From Symmetrospora coprosmae (Eukaryota; Basidiomycota; Cystobasidiomycetes; Symmetrosporaceae), in contig VUYT01000022.1 of the NCBI GenBank assembly GCA_008802785.1, positions 1 to 64,000 of the forward strand: a stretch of 64,000 nt of DNA, given 5' to 3'. Positions 21,852-33,600 of this stretch are shown here, piece by piece. The notes beneath the pieces are model-generated. The model made no database searches, was not told the DNA's origin, and was given only the letters and a program-made list of their open reading frames with translations. A program made the translations under genes and the position numbers. Every line of letters begins with the position of its first letter. Positions within the stretch are counted from its first letter, which is position 1.

Positions 21852-24800
21852 ATGTACAGCTCGACAGCAGGGCAGCAGGGCCCCGGCTCGGCGCCCCAGC
21901 AGAACCCAAACAGGATCAGCGACATGTCGCAGTACGATGACGACCAGCAGCACAACAGCGGAGCCTACGGTGCAGCACACGGCGGTGATTCGCGCAGAGA
22001 CTCGTATCTCGACAGCAGCGCTAACCCGACCAGCCCAAACATGACCGAGGATCTGCGCAAGTTCCATTCGGCAGGAGGCGCCTACACCAACGTTGGGCAG
22101 GGAGGCCACCTTTCTGAGCCCTCCTCGCCCATCGTTGGCGCCAATCAGCACGACGCAGACGGCGATTCCAACGGTGACTCGTCATCGCAGGGATCGACAA
22201 AGGTCGACTCGAGGAGTCCGAGCGCTTATCGCGGTCGGGACGGAAGGAATGGCGGCAACGGCTACGGCCTTAGCGGAGGATCGCACGAGCAGCACGGAAG
22301 CGAGGTACGTACATTGCGGTTACTCAGGCAGTGCATTCTCTCTGACATGGTCACTCTCTACTCCCCGCAGTCCGATGTCGGCCACCAGTACCAGGATGGC
22401 GGTCTGTATGCTTCTCGCACAGCCAACAACAGCACAGGCTACGTCGATGCACCCCTTTACCACCCTTCGTCGCCCGGATCTGCGCAGTCGCACAACACGT
22501 ATGGCCGGTTCCGCACCGGGTCCTACCCTGGCGGCGGTCTTGACTCTAGCCGTACGAGCAGCATTGGCACACACGAGGGTGCCAACATCCCGTACAACAC
22601 CTCGCGCACCGCTCTCAACAACGAGTGGAGGCAGTCTGTCGACACGACGAACGAGATCAACGCGACCGGCGGTCCGGGAGGAGACAAGTACAGGGACTTT
22701 GGCACGCCGGACGAGAAGGATAGCAAGATGGCATCTTACCTGCCTGTCGCCCCATCTTCCCCGGCCATGGGCGCGACGACCAACAAGGAAAAGCCGTCTG
22801 CTCCTCTGCCGGACGGAAAGAAGCAGCCCGAGGCTGCTATCGTCCTGAGCAGAGTCAACCGACTAGCCTGGATCGACGGGTTGAGAGGTATCGCGTCCAT
22901 CATCATCTTCACCCACCACTTCTCCGACTTGACCTGGGCGCGTCGATACCCCGACGTCCTCTCCGACGGTTCCACCCAAGGCTTCATCAAGAACGGTCAG
23001 CTCGCGGTCGGCTTGTACTTCCTCCTCGGAGGTCGTGTCCTCGCGCATGGCTTCCAGCGTTCTGCCTTTGCCCCTCCTCGAGTCGCAAAGGACTCACACG
23101 GTGCCGTCATCCCTGGCGCGCCGCTCATCCGCTCGGCTGGCCCCAAGTGGCTCTCGCTCTCTTCCTCGCTCTTCCGTCGTTCCATCCGTCTTGCCCTGCC
23201 CGCCATTGTCATTGGTTTCATCCAGTGGCAGGTTTGCAAGCTCGGCGGCACGTCCACTGCCATCCAGGCCAACCTCGAGGTCCTGCGGCCCACCAACCTG
23301 TGGGAGTCGACGTGGTGCGAGATTGGCGACTTTGGCGGCTTCCTCCAGTTCTGTCTCGACCTCTTCACCAACCCGAACCACCAGTACATGCTCTATGTCG
23401 GGTCCGCCCTGTGGACCACGTACGACCAGTTCTGGGGCTCCACGCTTGTCTACATTCTCGCTGCCATGATGGCTCCCATCGCATGGAAGGGTCGATACAT
23501 GCTCTTCCTCATCATTAGCGTGTCGCTCTGGTACATCAGCTCGCCTAACATGCTGTGAGTCTCTCATTCTCGGCTTGTTCTCCAGCTCGGCGAGCATGTG
23601 CTGATTTGGTTCTGTGCCCGACAGCTACGTCGTCGGTCTGTGGCTTTCCGATCTGCACGCTTCTGGCTTTGTCCGAAAGCTCCAGGATCACTGGAAGCCC
23701 ACTGTGCTCCTCGAGGTCTGCGTCATGGCGCTGGCGCTATCGATGATTGCCGGCGGTGGTGCCGTTGCCCGGCCAGCAGACCACGCAGCTGGTCACATCA
23801 CCATCAACAACGGTCGCTTCGGGTGGGACCCAGAGTTCGCCTGGCCGCAGTACATGTTCATGTCGAACTGGATTCCCGCAGTCTGCATCATGGTGTGAGT
23901 CTTTACTGGAATGCCTGCTGTTAAGCGAGCAGAAGCAGCCGCTGATTAAGCATGTGACGAACCGACAGCTGGATCGAGGTCTCGCACGCCATGCAGTGGT
24001 TCGCCTCCTGGGGCCTCTTTGTCTGGGTCGGCAAGGTTTCCTACGGTTTCTACCTCATGCAGTTCCTCACGTTCTACAGCTTGATGCCGCATCTCATCCT
24101 CCACTTCAACTCGCTCGGCCACAGCTACTGGGACATTGTCATTCCCACGTACTGCGTCTGCCTCTTGTTCAATATCTTTGTCGCGTGGATCTCGTACCAC
24201 GTCCTCGACCGAGTCGGCCTCAAGATGGGCAAGTGGATCTGGGACGGGTTCTTCGTCACAAAGCCCAAGAACGCCGGTGCCATGCCGCTCAAGTTCGCCA
24301 AGTGGGTCGGAGACGTCATTGTCCACGGACCTGGTCGTGCCATCAAGGGCACATCTAGCCGCAGCGCAAGCAAGTGGGCTGGATTCAAGGCTCTGGTGCA
24401 CACCATCATGAACTGGCGCACGCCCGCGACACGCCCCGCCATTCCCGAGCCGACCGACCCCGAGGTGCTCGCCCAGCTTCACTCGACGCGATGGACTAGC
24501 GACCTCTCCGGCAACAAGGAGGCCATGCGGTGCCACAAGCTGCTCAGGTGGCAGCAGTGGGCATGGGTGTTCCACCTGTTCTGGATTCCAGGCATGACTG
24601 CCATCTGGACCATTTACCACCCGACGGGTCAGTGGACGTGGGACGGCGCAACCTTTTCGACGCTCTGGCGGTTCATCTGGATTCTATCGGTGCCAAACTG
24701 TCTTGCGGGATGGCTAGGCTTCATCACGCCCGACTGGGCGCACTCGAAGGAGAAGATGGATCAGAAGCCCGTCTGCCGAGAGCACATCCGCAACTTCTTC

Positions 24801-26050
24801 ATCGTTCTCGTCACCAAGGGTTCCAACGAGGCCGCTGTTCGACGTGGCTACAACAAGCTTTACCAGCTCGAGAAATTCCACCCTGCCGTCAAGACTGTCG
24901 TCCTCACCGACGAGCCATACGTCTACCCCGATCTCCAGAACATTGTTTGCCCCAAGGACTATGTCTCGCCTCTCGGCAAGGCTAAGTACAAGGCTCGAGC
25001 ACTCGACTACGTGAGTTTGGTTTGTCCCTCGAGATTTTCATACGCACCTGGCTAACGTGACGTCCCTCCCACATAGCTCCGATACCACGTCTCGCTCGGT
25101 GTCTATGACTGGATCTTGCACATGGACGAGGAGTCCGTTACCGATGCCGAGACTATCCGACGCTGCTTCGATTTCATTCGGTACACACCACACCACTTCG
25201 GTCAAGGTATCATTCTGTACAACGGAGAGGGATACTGGGAGAACTGGTACTTTACGGTTGCCGACGGTATTCGTGTCGGAGACGATCTTGCGCGCTTCCA
25301 CTTCCAGAACACCGTCATTCAGCGACCCGTCTTTGGCGTACACGGTTCCTTCCTCATGACGAATGGAGAGATGGAGAATGAGTGCACTTGGGACTTTGGC
25401 TCGCTCGCAGAAGATTTCGAGTTCTCTCAGGATGGTGAGTGGCCTTTGAGGAAGAGTTAGGGAGGGAGGTGAGAGGGCAACGACTGATTGCGGTCGCCTT
25501 CACTTTGTCAGCCTGGCGCCGTGGCTTCACCTGTGGCCGTATCCACGGTATCATTCGAGAGCAGTCGCCAACCACGCTTCGCGATTTCTTGAAGCAGCGT
25601 CGTCGTTGGTTCATGGGTATTCGAGACATCAAGGGAATGTACGGTCTGCCGCATCTCGCCGTTAATCTGTGGACCGTCGGTGTCTTCACGCTCGCCGTCA
25701 CCGTCATCAACTTGCCATTCACCCTCATCGACAAGTCGCTCACGCCCTTCTGGCTCGCCATCTGCGCCAACTTCTGCTTCATCGTGAGTGTCATCCGATC
25801 ATACTTGGAGATTTGAAGTTATTCCGCTGCTGACAACCATGCCCTCTACTCTCAGACCTTCTACACCATTTACAGCTGGGGTCTACTATTCCAGGAACTG
25901 GATTACGGCCAGCCGTGGTGGATGATTCCCCTTCACCTCATTCCCGGTCTCATTATCCAGCCCTTTGCCTCAATCGCCGAGGGATTGGCAGCCATCTGGG
26001 CCATGTCCTCTGAGGACTTCGGTGCTTTCGAGGTTATTGCCAAGCGATGA
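21852..26050 (+). CDS. acyltransferase-3 / egghead-type GT2 fusion enzyme
   Basis: Seven exons (21852-22304, 22371-23554, 23625-23894, 23969-25010, 25077-25434, 25512-25783, 25856-26050) join in phase to 1,257 codons. Residues 1-310 are a Ser/Gly/Asn-rich cytosolic stretch. From about 315 a membrane O-acyltransferase domain (acyltransferase-3, PF01757-like) begins, LAWIDGLRGIASIIIFTHHF, with the HH of its catalytic region, and runs through about ten helices to VSYGFYLMQFLTFY. The C-terminal part is a GT2 enzyme close to Drosophila egghead / worm BRE-3: YKARALDY, DWILHMDEES (DxD-like, about residue 1000), HHFGQGIILYNGEGYW, DGIRVGDDLARFHFQ, GSLAEDFEF (catalytic base region) and FLKQRRRWFMG (QxxRW, about 1130), then closing membrane helices. 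Egghead transfers mannose to glucosylceramide. The substrate here is unknown; a surface glycolipid or glycan that is both glycosylated and acylated is my inference. Confidence 0.92.
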
Positions 26051-26679
26051 GTGTCTCGCGCGCGCGATGGTGTCGTAAAGCTCGTCCGTTTTCCCTGGAC
26101 ATGGACATTCCCCCTTAGCCGCATCTTCCTCACACCTAGCTACCCACAATCGTTATCTCCTGGCGCTGTCACACACGAGTGCACCTTCTTACGTCGGATC
26201 GCGGTATCATCCACCTAGATCCTTCCTTGTAATCCTCTGTCGCAGTTGAGTTCCGAAAACTAGAGGCCTCATCATCGACCAGCTTGGTCCGTGTCCCCGT
26301 GTCCCTTGCGCCTGCCTTGGGCTCCAACCCGCTCCTGACCCGTGACCGAAGCATGCATGGAAGATGTACCTGTATTGAGCGAGTGAATGGAGCGCCGCGT
26401 CTATGCCGCGTGCATGCAATAACGTGCGATTTGCGATATATCGCGGCGTCTTGCTGACCTCCGCTGAGATTGGACGGGCCGAGGCCAGGGGTTCGCTGCC
26501 TCCTTTGCATCGCCGCTCAAGAATGCATTCATTGACGGCCAGCTCCCCCCTGGAAATGAGCGTGACCTCCTTCTCTCTCCGTCTCCATCTGACGAGCTCT
26601 CTTTCGTTCTTTCGTTCTTTCGTCCTTTCCTTCTCCAGCTGAGCGCGTCTGGGATCTCCATTATCCATCGCCCGCCGCC
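26051..26679. other. intergenic with pyrimidine-rich promoter
   Basis: Begins with the 3' UTR motif shared with the inverted copy. Ends in a CT-rich stretch containing three TTTCGTTC-type units (about 26603-26630), just before an ATG in strong context. Probably the promoter of the next gene. Confidence 0.5.
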
Positions 26680-28531
26680 ATGGGCTCTGGCTTCCTCTCT
26701 ACCCTCCTGGCCCCTATCTCGCCAAGTCGGAAGGTGCGTGGTGTCGTGTGGTATCGCTGTTGAGCGACAGGCGATGTCTCTGACCAGGAGTGCCATGACT
26801 TGCAGGCTCTGGCCACGCCCAGGAAAACGGCAGCAAACGATCTCGATATCGGCGTGCTCTCGAGCTCGGTCCCTGCCAGCTTTGGGTATCGCTCGACCAG
26901 CGCTATTTCAGGGAGTCCCGATGCACCGCAGACCCCAACTCGCCTGCACAAAAACTTCTCGCAGATGCTGCGGCTGCCTCGCTCGCCACTGGCATCACGT
27001 ACGGACACGACCGACACCCCGAGTCAGGCAGTACCGTCGACACCGGTGTCTTCTCCAGCTGCGAGTCACGCAAGAGCCCGGCAGTCTGAGACGGCGTTGC
27101 ATCGGCACCACGCCCAACGAGACTCGGAATACGAGGTCGAGGCGGACACACGCTTCAAAGAGCTAGCGCACATGATTGCTTCGCTTGAGCAGTACCCGCC
27201 TAGTCCTCGCCAAGCGATGTCACCAGTACAATCATCGATCATCGCCCGACACATCGAGGTCTCCAGCGATGTGCGACACGAGGCGGAAGCTTCTGAAGCC
27301 GCGCCGGTCCATGCCACTCCTATCCGCATTGCACTCATCTTCACCTTTCCGGCCTTCAGTCGCTGGGCCAACGTCGCCCGCACTCGATGGGCTGCCACGT
27401 TACGGCGCACAGCGATCCTCGACACCGGATCTCTTCATCAGTCCACCAAGGCAGCCCCTCGCGGACGTGCAGACGTACGTGCTGCGCAAGCGAGAGTACA
27501 CGCCCAGCAAGAAGCCTGAGAAGGAAGAGGCGCGCATCAGCTACCGGCTGCGACCCAGGATATCATATCCTTTGCTCATCAGCGCGCCGCAAGCAGCGCT
27601 AGACTGCCAGTCGAGGCATGCTTCGGTCGAATGGGAGACAGTTAAGGAGGATTCGGGCCTCGAATCAGCTTGGTGGGCTGGCACGGCAAGCCGTAGACGG
27701 TCTTTCAGCTTGAGCGGTGGAGAGGAGGACGACTGCACTATTCGCGCAGCTACGCCGCCCATTGGAAACGATGTCGACGCGCACAGCGATCACGAAGCCG
27801 AGGACACAGATCGATATACGATTCTGACAGATCGGCCGTACGAAGGCACGGTCGCTCGGAAGGATGGTGACGACGACGAAGAGCTGGAGCAGGACGCCTC
27901 GTTTGCCCTTTCCGCGGATGACAGCTTCTCGCAGCTCATCTATGCCTTCCCATCGCCCGCCGCATCGCCTGCTGGCTCGCCGTCAACCATTCTGCACTTT
28001 CCTCAGGCAGCGTCGCCGCTATCCACGATGTCCACGCCTGAGCTCTGCGACTCTGCCTCATCGGCCTCGTCCTCTGGCTCTTCATCGTCGCTCAACACAC
28101 CAGTCGGCACGCCTGTGCTGGACAGCATGTCGCATATGCAGTCTGTCGAGTTCACGCCAATCTTCTCGGCTCTATCCGTGGACTCGCTGGTCAGGTTTGA
28201 CGACGATACTCGCAAGCGACATGCGGTCTACAGCGCTCTCCTGCAGGATTCCATCGGCGAGCGGGCGCCCCACTCTGAAGCTGCTGCTGGAGCATCGCCG
28301 CACATGTCGCATCGTACTGCGGGCAGCTCACCTCGGCGGCGCGCCACCAGAGCACAAGGCTTCATGCGCGACCGCGCCATGAGCATCATCTCGTCCATTT
28401 CGACGGCCACCTTCTCGCAGAATCAGGATCGAGGGAGGGAATTGATCGACCTCGAGACCGAGATCGAGTGCAGAGCTCCTTTCTACCTCGAAGACGACGC
28501 CCTGTTTTGGCCCCAGGTGCTCGAGTCCTGA
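26680..28531 (+). CDS. uncharacterised Ser-rich protein
   Basis: Start in a strong context (CGCCGCCATGG). Exon 1 (26680-26733) encodes MGSGFLSTLLAPISPSRK, then an intron with acceptor CTTGCAG at 26805. Exon 2 gives ALATPRKTAANDLDIGVLSS, LHKNFSQMLRLPRSP and FKELAHMIASLEQYPPSPRQ. A second, longer frame takes over by about 27370 and runs to the stop at 28531: SSTPDLFISPPRQPLADVQT, YVLRKREYTPSKKPEKEEAR, SFSQLIYAFPSPAASPAGSP, MQSVEFTPIFSALSVDSLVR and APFYLEDDALFWPQVLES. The junction between the two frames was not found, because the obvious GT-AG pairs give the wrong phase. No domain was recognised. The acidic and Ser/Thr-Pro content suggests a phosphorylated regulatory protein. A frameshift, real or from sequencing, is possible. 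Confidence 0.55.
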
Positions 28532-28980
28532 TTCACTGTTTCTATCGTTGCTGCTATCGATCAATCGTACACGGCGCATTACGCCTCAATGCTTAGTTTG
28601 TCATGTAGCTGAGATTGGCCTGTAGATAGATATGTAGGGGCAGCGCGTTGTACATAAGTGAAGGCAGTCTGGGCAAGACCCGAGCACTCTGTCGACTGCG
28701 GCGCGGGCACTGCGGCAGCACCGGCAGTCATGCACGTGCCTGCGGAGAGCGCTCGAACAAAGGTACGAATATAATATCCAGTCAAAGTGATGGGCGTGTG
28801 CAAGGGCGTTCTGCGCCAGTGCGGTGCTCGCTGAGCCTTCCTCTCTCAGCTGTTGGCGCTCTCCTTCCTCCGCCTTCTCGACGATCCTCATCAGCCTCGG
28901 TTCCGTCGCGGACCTGCTTGGCTCTCATCTATCTCAGCCAACAGATCAGACTGCTGCGAAGAGCAGACTGCCCACCCGGC
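28532..28980. other. intergenic promoter region
   Basis: About 450 bp with mixed short open frames and no coding character. CT-rich near 28840-28900, upstream of the next start. Confidence 0.45.
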
Positions 28981-30282
28981 ATGCAGTACCTCTCGGAGCA
29001 CATCGTCAAGAGCATCCGAGAGCACGTCCTCCCCAAGTCCAAATACTCGACCTCGATGCAGGGCCTGTCGTGGTCGCAGGTCTTCAACAGCCCCTTGCCG
29101 CCCTATCTCTCGCCCCTGCCCGTCATCTTTAGGGTTCTCGGTGCGTGCTGCTGAGCAGGCTGGTCTCCCGATGGTCTGCAGAGGATGATGTCTCATGCTG
29201 ACTTTCGGCTGTTATTGCATCTCTTCGTTCAGCTTACTTGGCCATTGCACCCGTCGTCGTCCTCCTGATCCTCGACTTCGGAGGCTACGTGAGTCCGGGG
29301 GGATAACCTAGCCAGCATAAGACGAGGTAGCCCCTTGACGGCATCCATGCTGAAGAATGACCCTCTTGTGTGCACACAGATTGTCTTTAGAATCTACGAC
29401 CAGCCTTTCTGGTCGGGTACCCGGACGTGAGTCCTCTCAGAGCCCTCAACGCGACGCGAGTGGCGCCAAGTCGGCCAACCCACCCGGTTGCTCTCGGCGA
29501 GATGGCATGAATGCATCTGACATGCTGCCTTCCTCCTCCACGTGTACCCATCTGCCTTTGCTGTACATAGCGCCTTCTACAAGTTCCGACAATCCCCCGT
29601 CTTCAGCCTGTCACGCCAGGGGTCGCCTAAGCTGGTCAAGGGCTCGCGACTACCTGCCGTCGCGCCCACTTCCGCAAGCTCGGCTGGTTCCAAACCTGGG
29701 TCGTCCGCTGCAGTCCGGGACGTCGGCGTGGGACTGAACTCCTCCCGTAGCCAGGCAGACGGGGACGCCTCACCCTCCCCGCAATTCGGCAAAGATGCAT
29801 CCCTCTCGCCCGTCTCGAGCTCGACAAGCCTCAACGACTACGAGTACAACTTCAGCGGCCCAGCGACAGAGGATGAGAATACGTCCCCGCCGTCTCCCGT
29901 TCTGGGATTCCAGCGAAACGGCGACCTCACCCTGGAAAGACAGACCACCTTGACTCCGGAGAACGTCGCCAGTCTCCCCTCTCGACTCGCCTCGAACAGT
30001 GGAAGCACGCCGACCACCCCTAACTCTCTCGGCCTAGGTCTCGGACAGGACGAGGCGGCTGCTGCCACCGCAAGCACAGCCGAGCCCGTCATGTACTTCG
30101 TCGAATCGGGATCAGCACTCCCACTCACCGTACCTGGGTCAGCGTCGTCCACTGCAGAACAGGCACCGACCAAGAGCAGTGCTTCGCCGACCTCTTCCGT
30201 TGGCAGCAACCTGGACGAAGACGACAAGGCGTTCCGCGAGGCTCGGGAGGCCATCACTTCCACGCCTACCGGGACTGCCTAG
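28981..30282 (+). CDS. small single-pass membrane protein, uncharacterised
   Basis: Four exons (28981-29140, 29233-29288, 29380-29426, 29571-30282) join in phase to 324 codons. The N-terminus reads MQYLSEHIVKSIREHVLPKS then KYSTSMQGLSWSQVFNSPLP and PYLSPLPVIFRV. One membrane helix follows (LAYLAIAPVVVLLILDFGG), then YIVFRIYDQPFWSGTRTAFY and KFRQSPV. The remaining ~220 residues are disordered, Ser/Thr/Pro-rich and acidic. The conserved-looking part is the first 105 residues, which have the look of a small mitochondrial or ER membrane protein. I recognise no named family. Three introns within the first 90 codons are typical of basidiomycete genes. The 3' end converges on the OSBP gene. Confidence 0.72.
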
Positions 30283-30666
30283 GTAGAATCGTCATCAAAA
30301 GAGCTCTGCAGCAGTCCAATTCAGTCTCAAGTCACCGCAACACGTGTATCCCTCGGCCGATTCTCCATCGCGACATCTGTTCCGCAAACGACAGTACAAG
30401 CCGTCGCTTGCTCTCTCCTGTATCATATCGTTTCTTTCGTCTTTGTGGAAATGTCGTTAGGCAATAGATGCGATAGGAAAGCAGAATTAGATTCCTTCAT
30501 TGTCCCAAGCGTCCTCGCACTCACGAAGATGCGATGCCTCCTTGCAGAGAGAGTGCACAAGCTCTTCAGCAATCAGGAACGCAGAAGAACGTCGCATTAT
30601 GCGCATATGCACATACTGGCACTCTATCGTAGACTGTGTTACACTTATCCCTATCGTAAGGAGAGC
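30283..30666. other. convergent intergenic
   Basis: Two genes end toward each other here. A locally AT-richer stretch near 30400-30480 probably carries the polyadenylation signals. No coding run. Confidence 0.45.
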
Positions 30667-33600
30667 CTAGATGGTAATGCCGAAAATCTGCTCGACCCCG
30701 TTCCAGTGGCGTTCCTCACCCGCCTGAACAGCCTTGTATTGCTCGTTCCTCTCCTTCCAGTACTCGAGGCTGCCATCGCCCTGCCGCTTGGGCTCCCAGA
30801 CAGGAGTGTCCGAATCCTTGTCGACCGACCGGGTGAACCACCGCGGCTCGTGAGCCCCAACCTCGCCTCGCTCTCGCTTTGCCCTCGTGTTGCGCTGAAA
30901 CGCCTCGAGCGCAGTCTTGAGCTCGTTGGCCTTCTCGAACTTGCCGTCCTCGAACGCATGCTGGTCCGGACGAAGACGGCAATCCGTGGGTGGAAGGTAC
31001 CGCTTGATCTCGTCCCGCGCATCGTTGAGCGTCAGAGCGAAGCGCGTCAGGTTGAAAGGCATGTTGGGAGACTGCTGGTTGATCTTCCAAATCAGGAGGT
31101 ACTCGGCTGCGCTGCTGGGCACCTTCTCGTCTGGCCCAAGATCGCCCTTGCCGGCCCCAGCACGGCGCGCAACAAGCTGTCCGTTCCACCGTCCGGCCAT
31201 CTCCCACCGCAGGGTACCCTGCGCGTCGTACAGGCTACCCTTGACCTCGCAAGCATTGGCGCCACGCCAGCCGCGAGGCTTGAAGGTCAGCACGCACCGC
31301 TCGCCCGTCCGATGATTCGTCACCTCCATGTCGCCATAGTGGTCGATTTGCGGGGCGCCCATGATGAAGTTGGAAACCGAGGTCGTGACCTTCTTCCAGC
31401 TGTAGTGCTCTCGCACAGTGTCGGGTAGCATACGCGCAGCTGGGTAGTCGGGCGCCCACGCCTTCGGCAAGAAGAGCTCGGCATGCGCCATTCCGGTCGG
31501 CCGAATTTCGAAGGACTTGCCCAAGAACTTGGATTTGGCGTCAACCTCGCCGCTGTAAGTAGGTTTAAAAGATGGTCAATATCAGTATCGACCAGTCAGG
31601 CGAGCAGGGCGTGCCGGTGAAAGACTCACTAGTAATTCCACCGCGGCGACTCAGCAATGCAAGCCGACATCGGAGGGTGGTGCGATACCTGCTCGGAGAC
31701 TGGATAGGAACCGCATGCTCAGCCTCACTCAGCCTCATCTAGACATGTCACGATGACGCTCACTGTAGCGGTATTTCTTGTCCAGATTGGCCAGCTCGAA
31801 TGTCTCGCTCAGCATCGGGTTGAATGGCTTGGCGATGCGTCCAATGGTGGAAGCGTAGTTCGACATTGCAAAGCCAGTGACGAAAGCCAAACGCTTAAGG
31901 GAATCTTGCTCGCCGGCTGCCGCATCCAGGCACTCCGAGTACTCCATGCTGCAAGAAGCGGACTCCAGGGTCAGCACAGCATCCTGGAGGCAAGTGGGCA
32001 GAATACATACTCTTCAGCCATGCGCTGCAGCATGGAGGTAGGTTCTGTTACACGAACACGAAAAAGCCGGAGCCGTCCGATCAGCTTTGTACGAACAATG
32101 ATACCTCGGCCATTCCTGGCGCTTACCGTTGAAATAGACTGGGAACGAGATCTTCGTGAGATCCTTCCCAATGGACCCTTTCAGTATGGCCCATAGCGAT
32201 ACGGGCGGTCTCTCGTCTGCGGTGATTGGCAGTCTGTCCCTGAGGTGCCTGTACCCCTCGTAGCTCTGAATCTCTAGGAACCGCTCTGGGTCTTGCTCAA
32301 ACTGCTCCGGCCACTGCTGGTTGTTCGGGCTCGCAAGCGGCGTCTCGACGCGCAGCGGGATGGCTCCCGACTCTACGGCATCGTAAAAGTCCTCGTCATC
32401 CGATGAGTCCGACACAATCTCATCAACTGCATTGAGCTCAGCGGCTAAGCGGGTGCTCGCAACGGGCGAGATGACACCGGGTGTCGAGGGCGCGCGCGTC
32501 CGGCTCGCCGCTCCCGGCGGGGTGGCAGGCGTAGCTGGCATCTCGTTTGCAGGCGTCGTCTCTGCCACATCGGCGTTGGCCAGGTCGGCCAGGACAGACT
32601 GCTTCAGGTCTCGCAGGGCGCGCTTGCGCTTGCTGTTGAGGCGCTGACTGTCCTGCAGCTGCTGCTCAAGCTCGGCCTGGCTTGTCACGACGCTGCGCAT
32701 ATTCTCCTCCCAGATCCGCTTGGCTTCCATCTCGCGCTCGTAACGACGCGTAAACCATTTCTCACGCGCATCGACATGCTCGAGGTGCTGGTCGAAGAGG
32801 GTCGCGAGCATCTGCAATGACCGACGCGCAGCCGAGATGACCTCGGTGCGCTTCGCAGGGTCGATATCCGATGCGCCAAGCGAGGCGACAAGCTGCTCTG
32901 TGAGGTGCACTTGGCTCTTTGCGCTATTTGAGAGGAGTCTGGTCAAAACATGAGGCCAACTTCAGCGCCCGACTGTGCGCACGTTCATACGCCGTGGCAC
33001 TCACTCGAAGTTCTCGTGGTGCGGAGGACGGCCTTTCGTGCCATGCGCCGCGTCCACCTCATCGTCGCCATAGATGCTTCCCTCAGTGAGCTGAGGGCTG
33101 GGTGTGCGTGTGTACGCCTCGCCTGCATCGGTGTTGATGCTCTTGGCTCCTGCCGTGTTAGCACGATTCAGGCCCGGGAAGGCCGGAGTTGGCTCGAGAT
33201 TCGGTCCACTGCCACTTCCAGACGAGCGCGATACGCTCCGTGTGGACAGGGGTTGTTGAGCGAGGGAGGAGGTCGATGTATTGGCAGAGGTAGATCTGCC
33301 GACGGTCAGGCCGAGGCCCGAGGTGCCTCCAGTTGTGGGGACCGCGCCTGATGTGCCAACGGGTTCTCCAGCCGCAGCAAGCTTCATGACCTCCATGCTT
33401 TGGCGCAGGGCATTGACCCACTGCAGCGTCTCTACAGGATGGTTGCCCTTCAGGAACCACTTTGGGCTCTTGCCAAGGTGCGTGCCAATGACGAAGCTCG
33501 TGCTCTTGTCATTGGCTGATCCGCTCGGATTGGGGCTATTTGTGGACGTGCCAGCGTGCTCCACGGTAGCGATTGACATGCTGATAGTCCCGCGCGAGGC

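Noticed and set aside
23946-24620. 224-codon minus-strand frame within the fusion gene
   Set aside because: Complement of the GT2/acyltransferase coding sequence; no family character.
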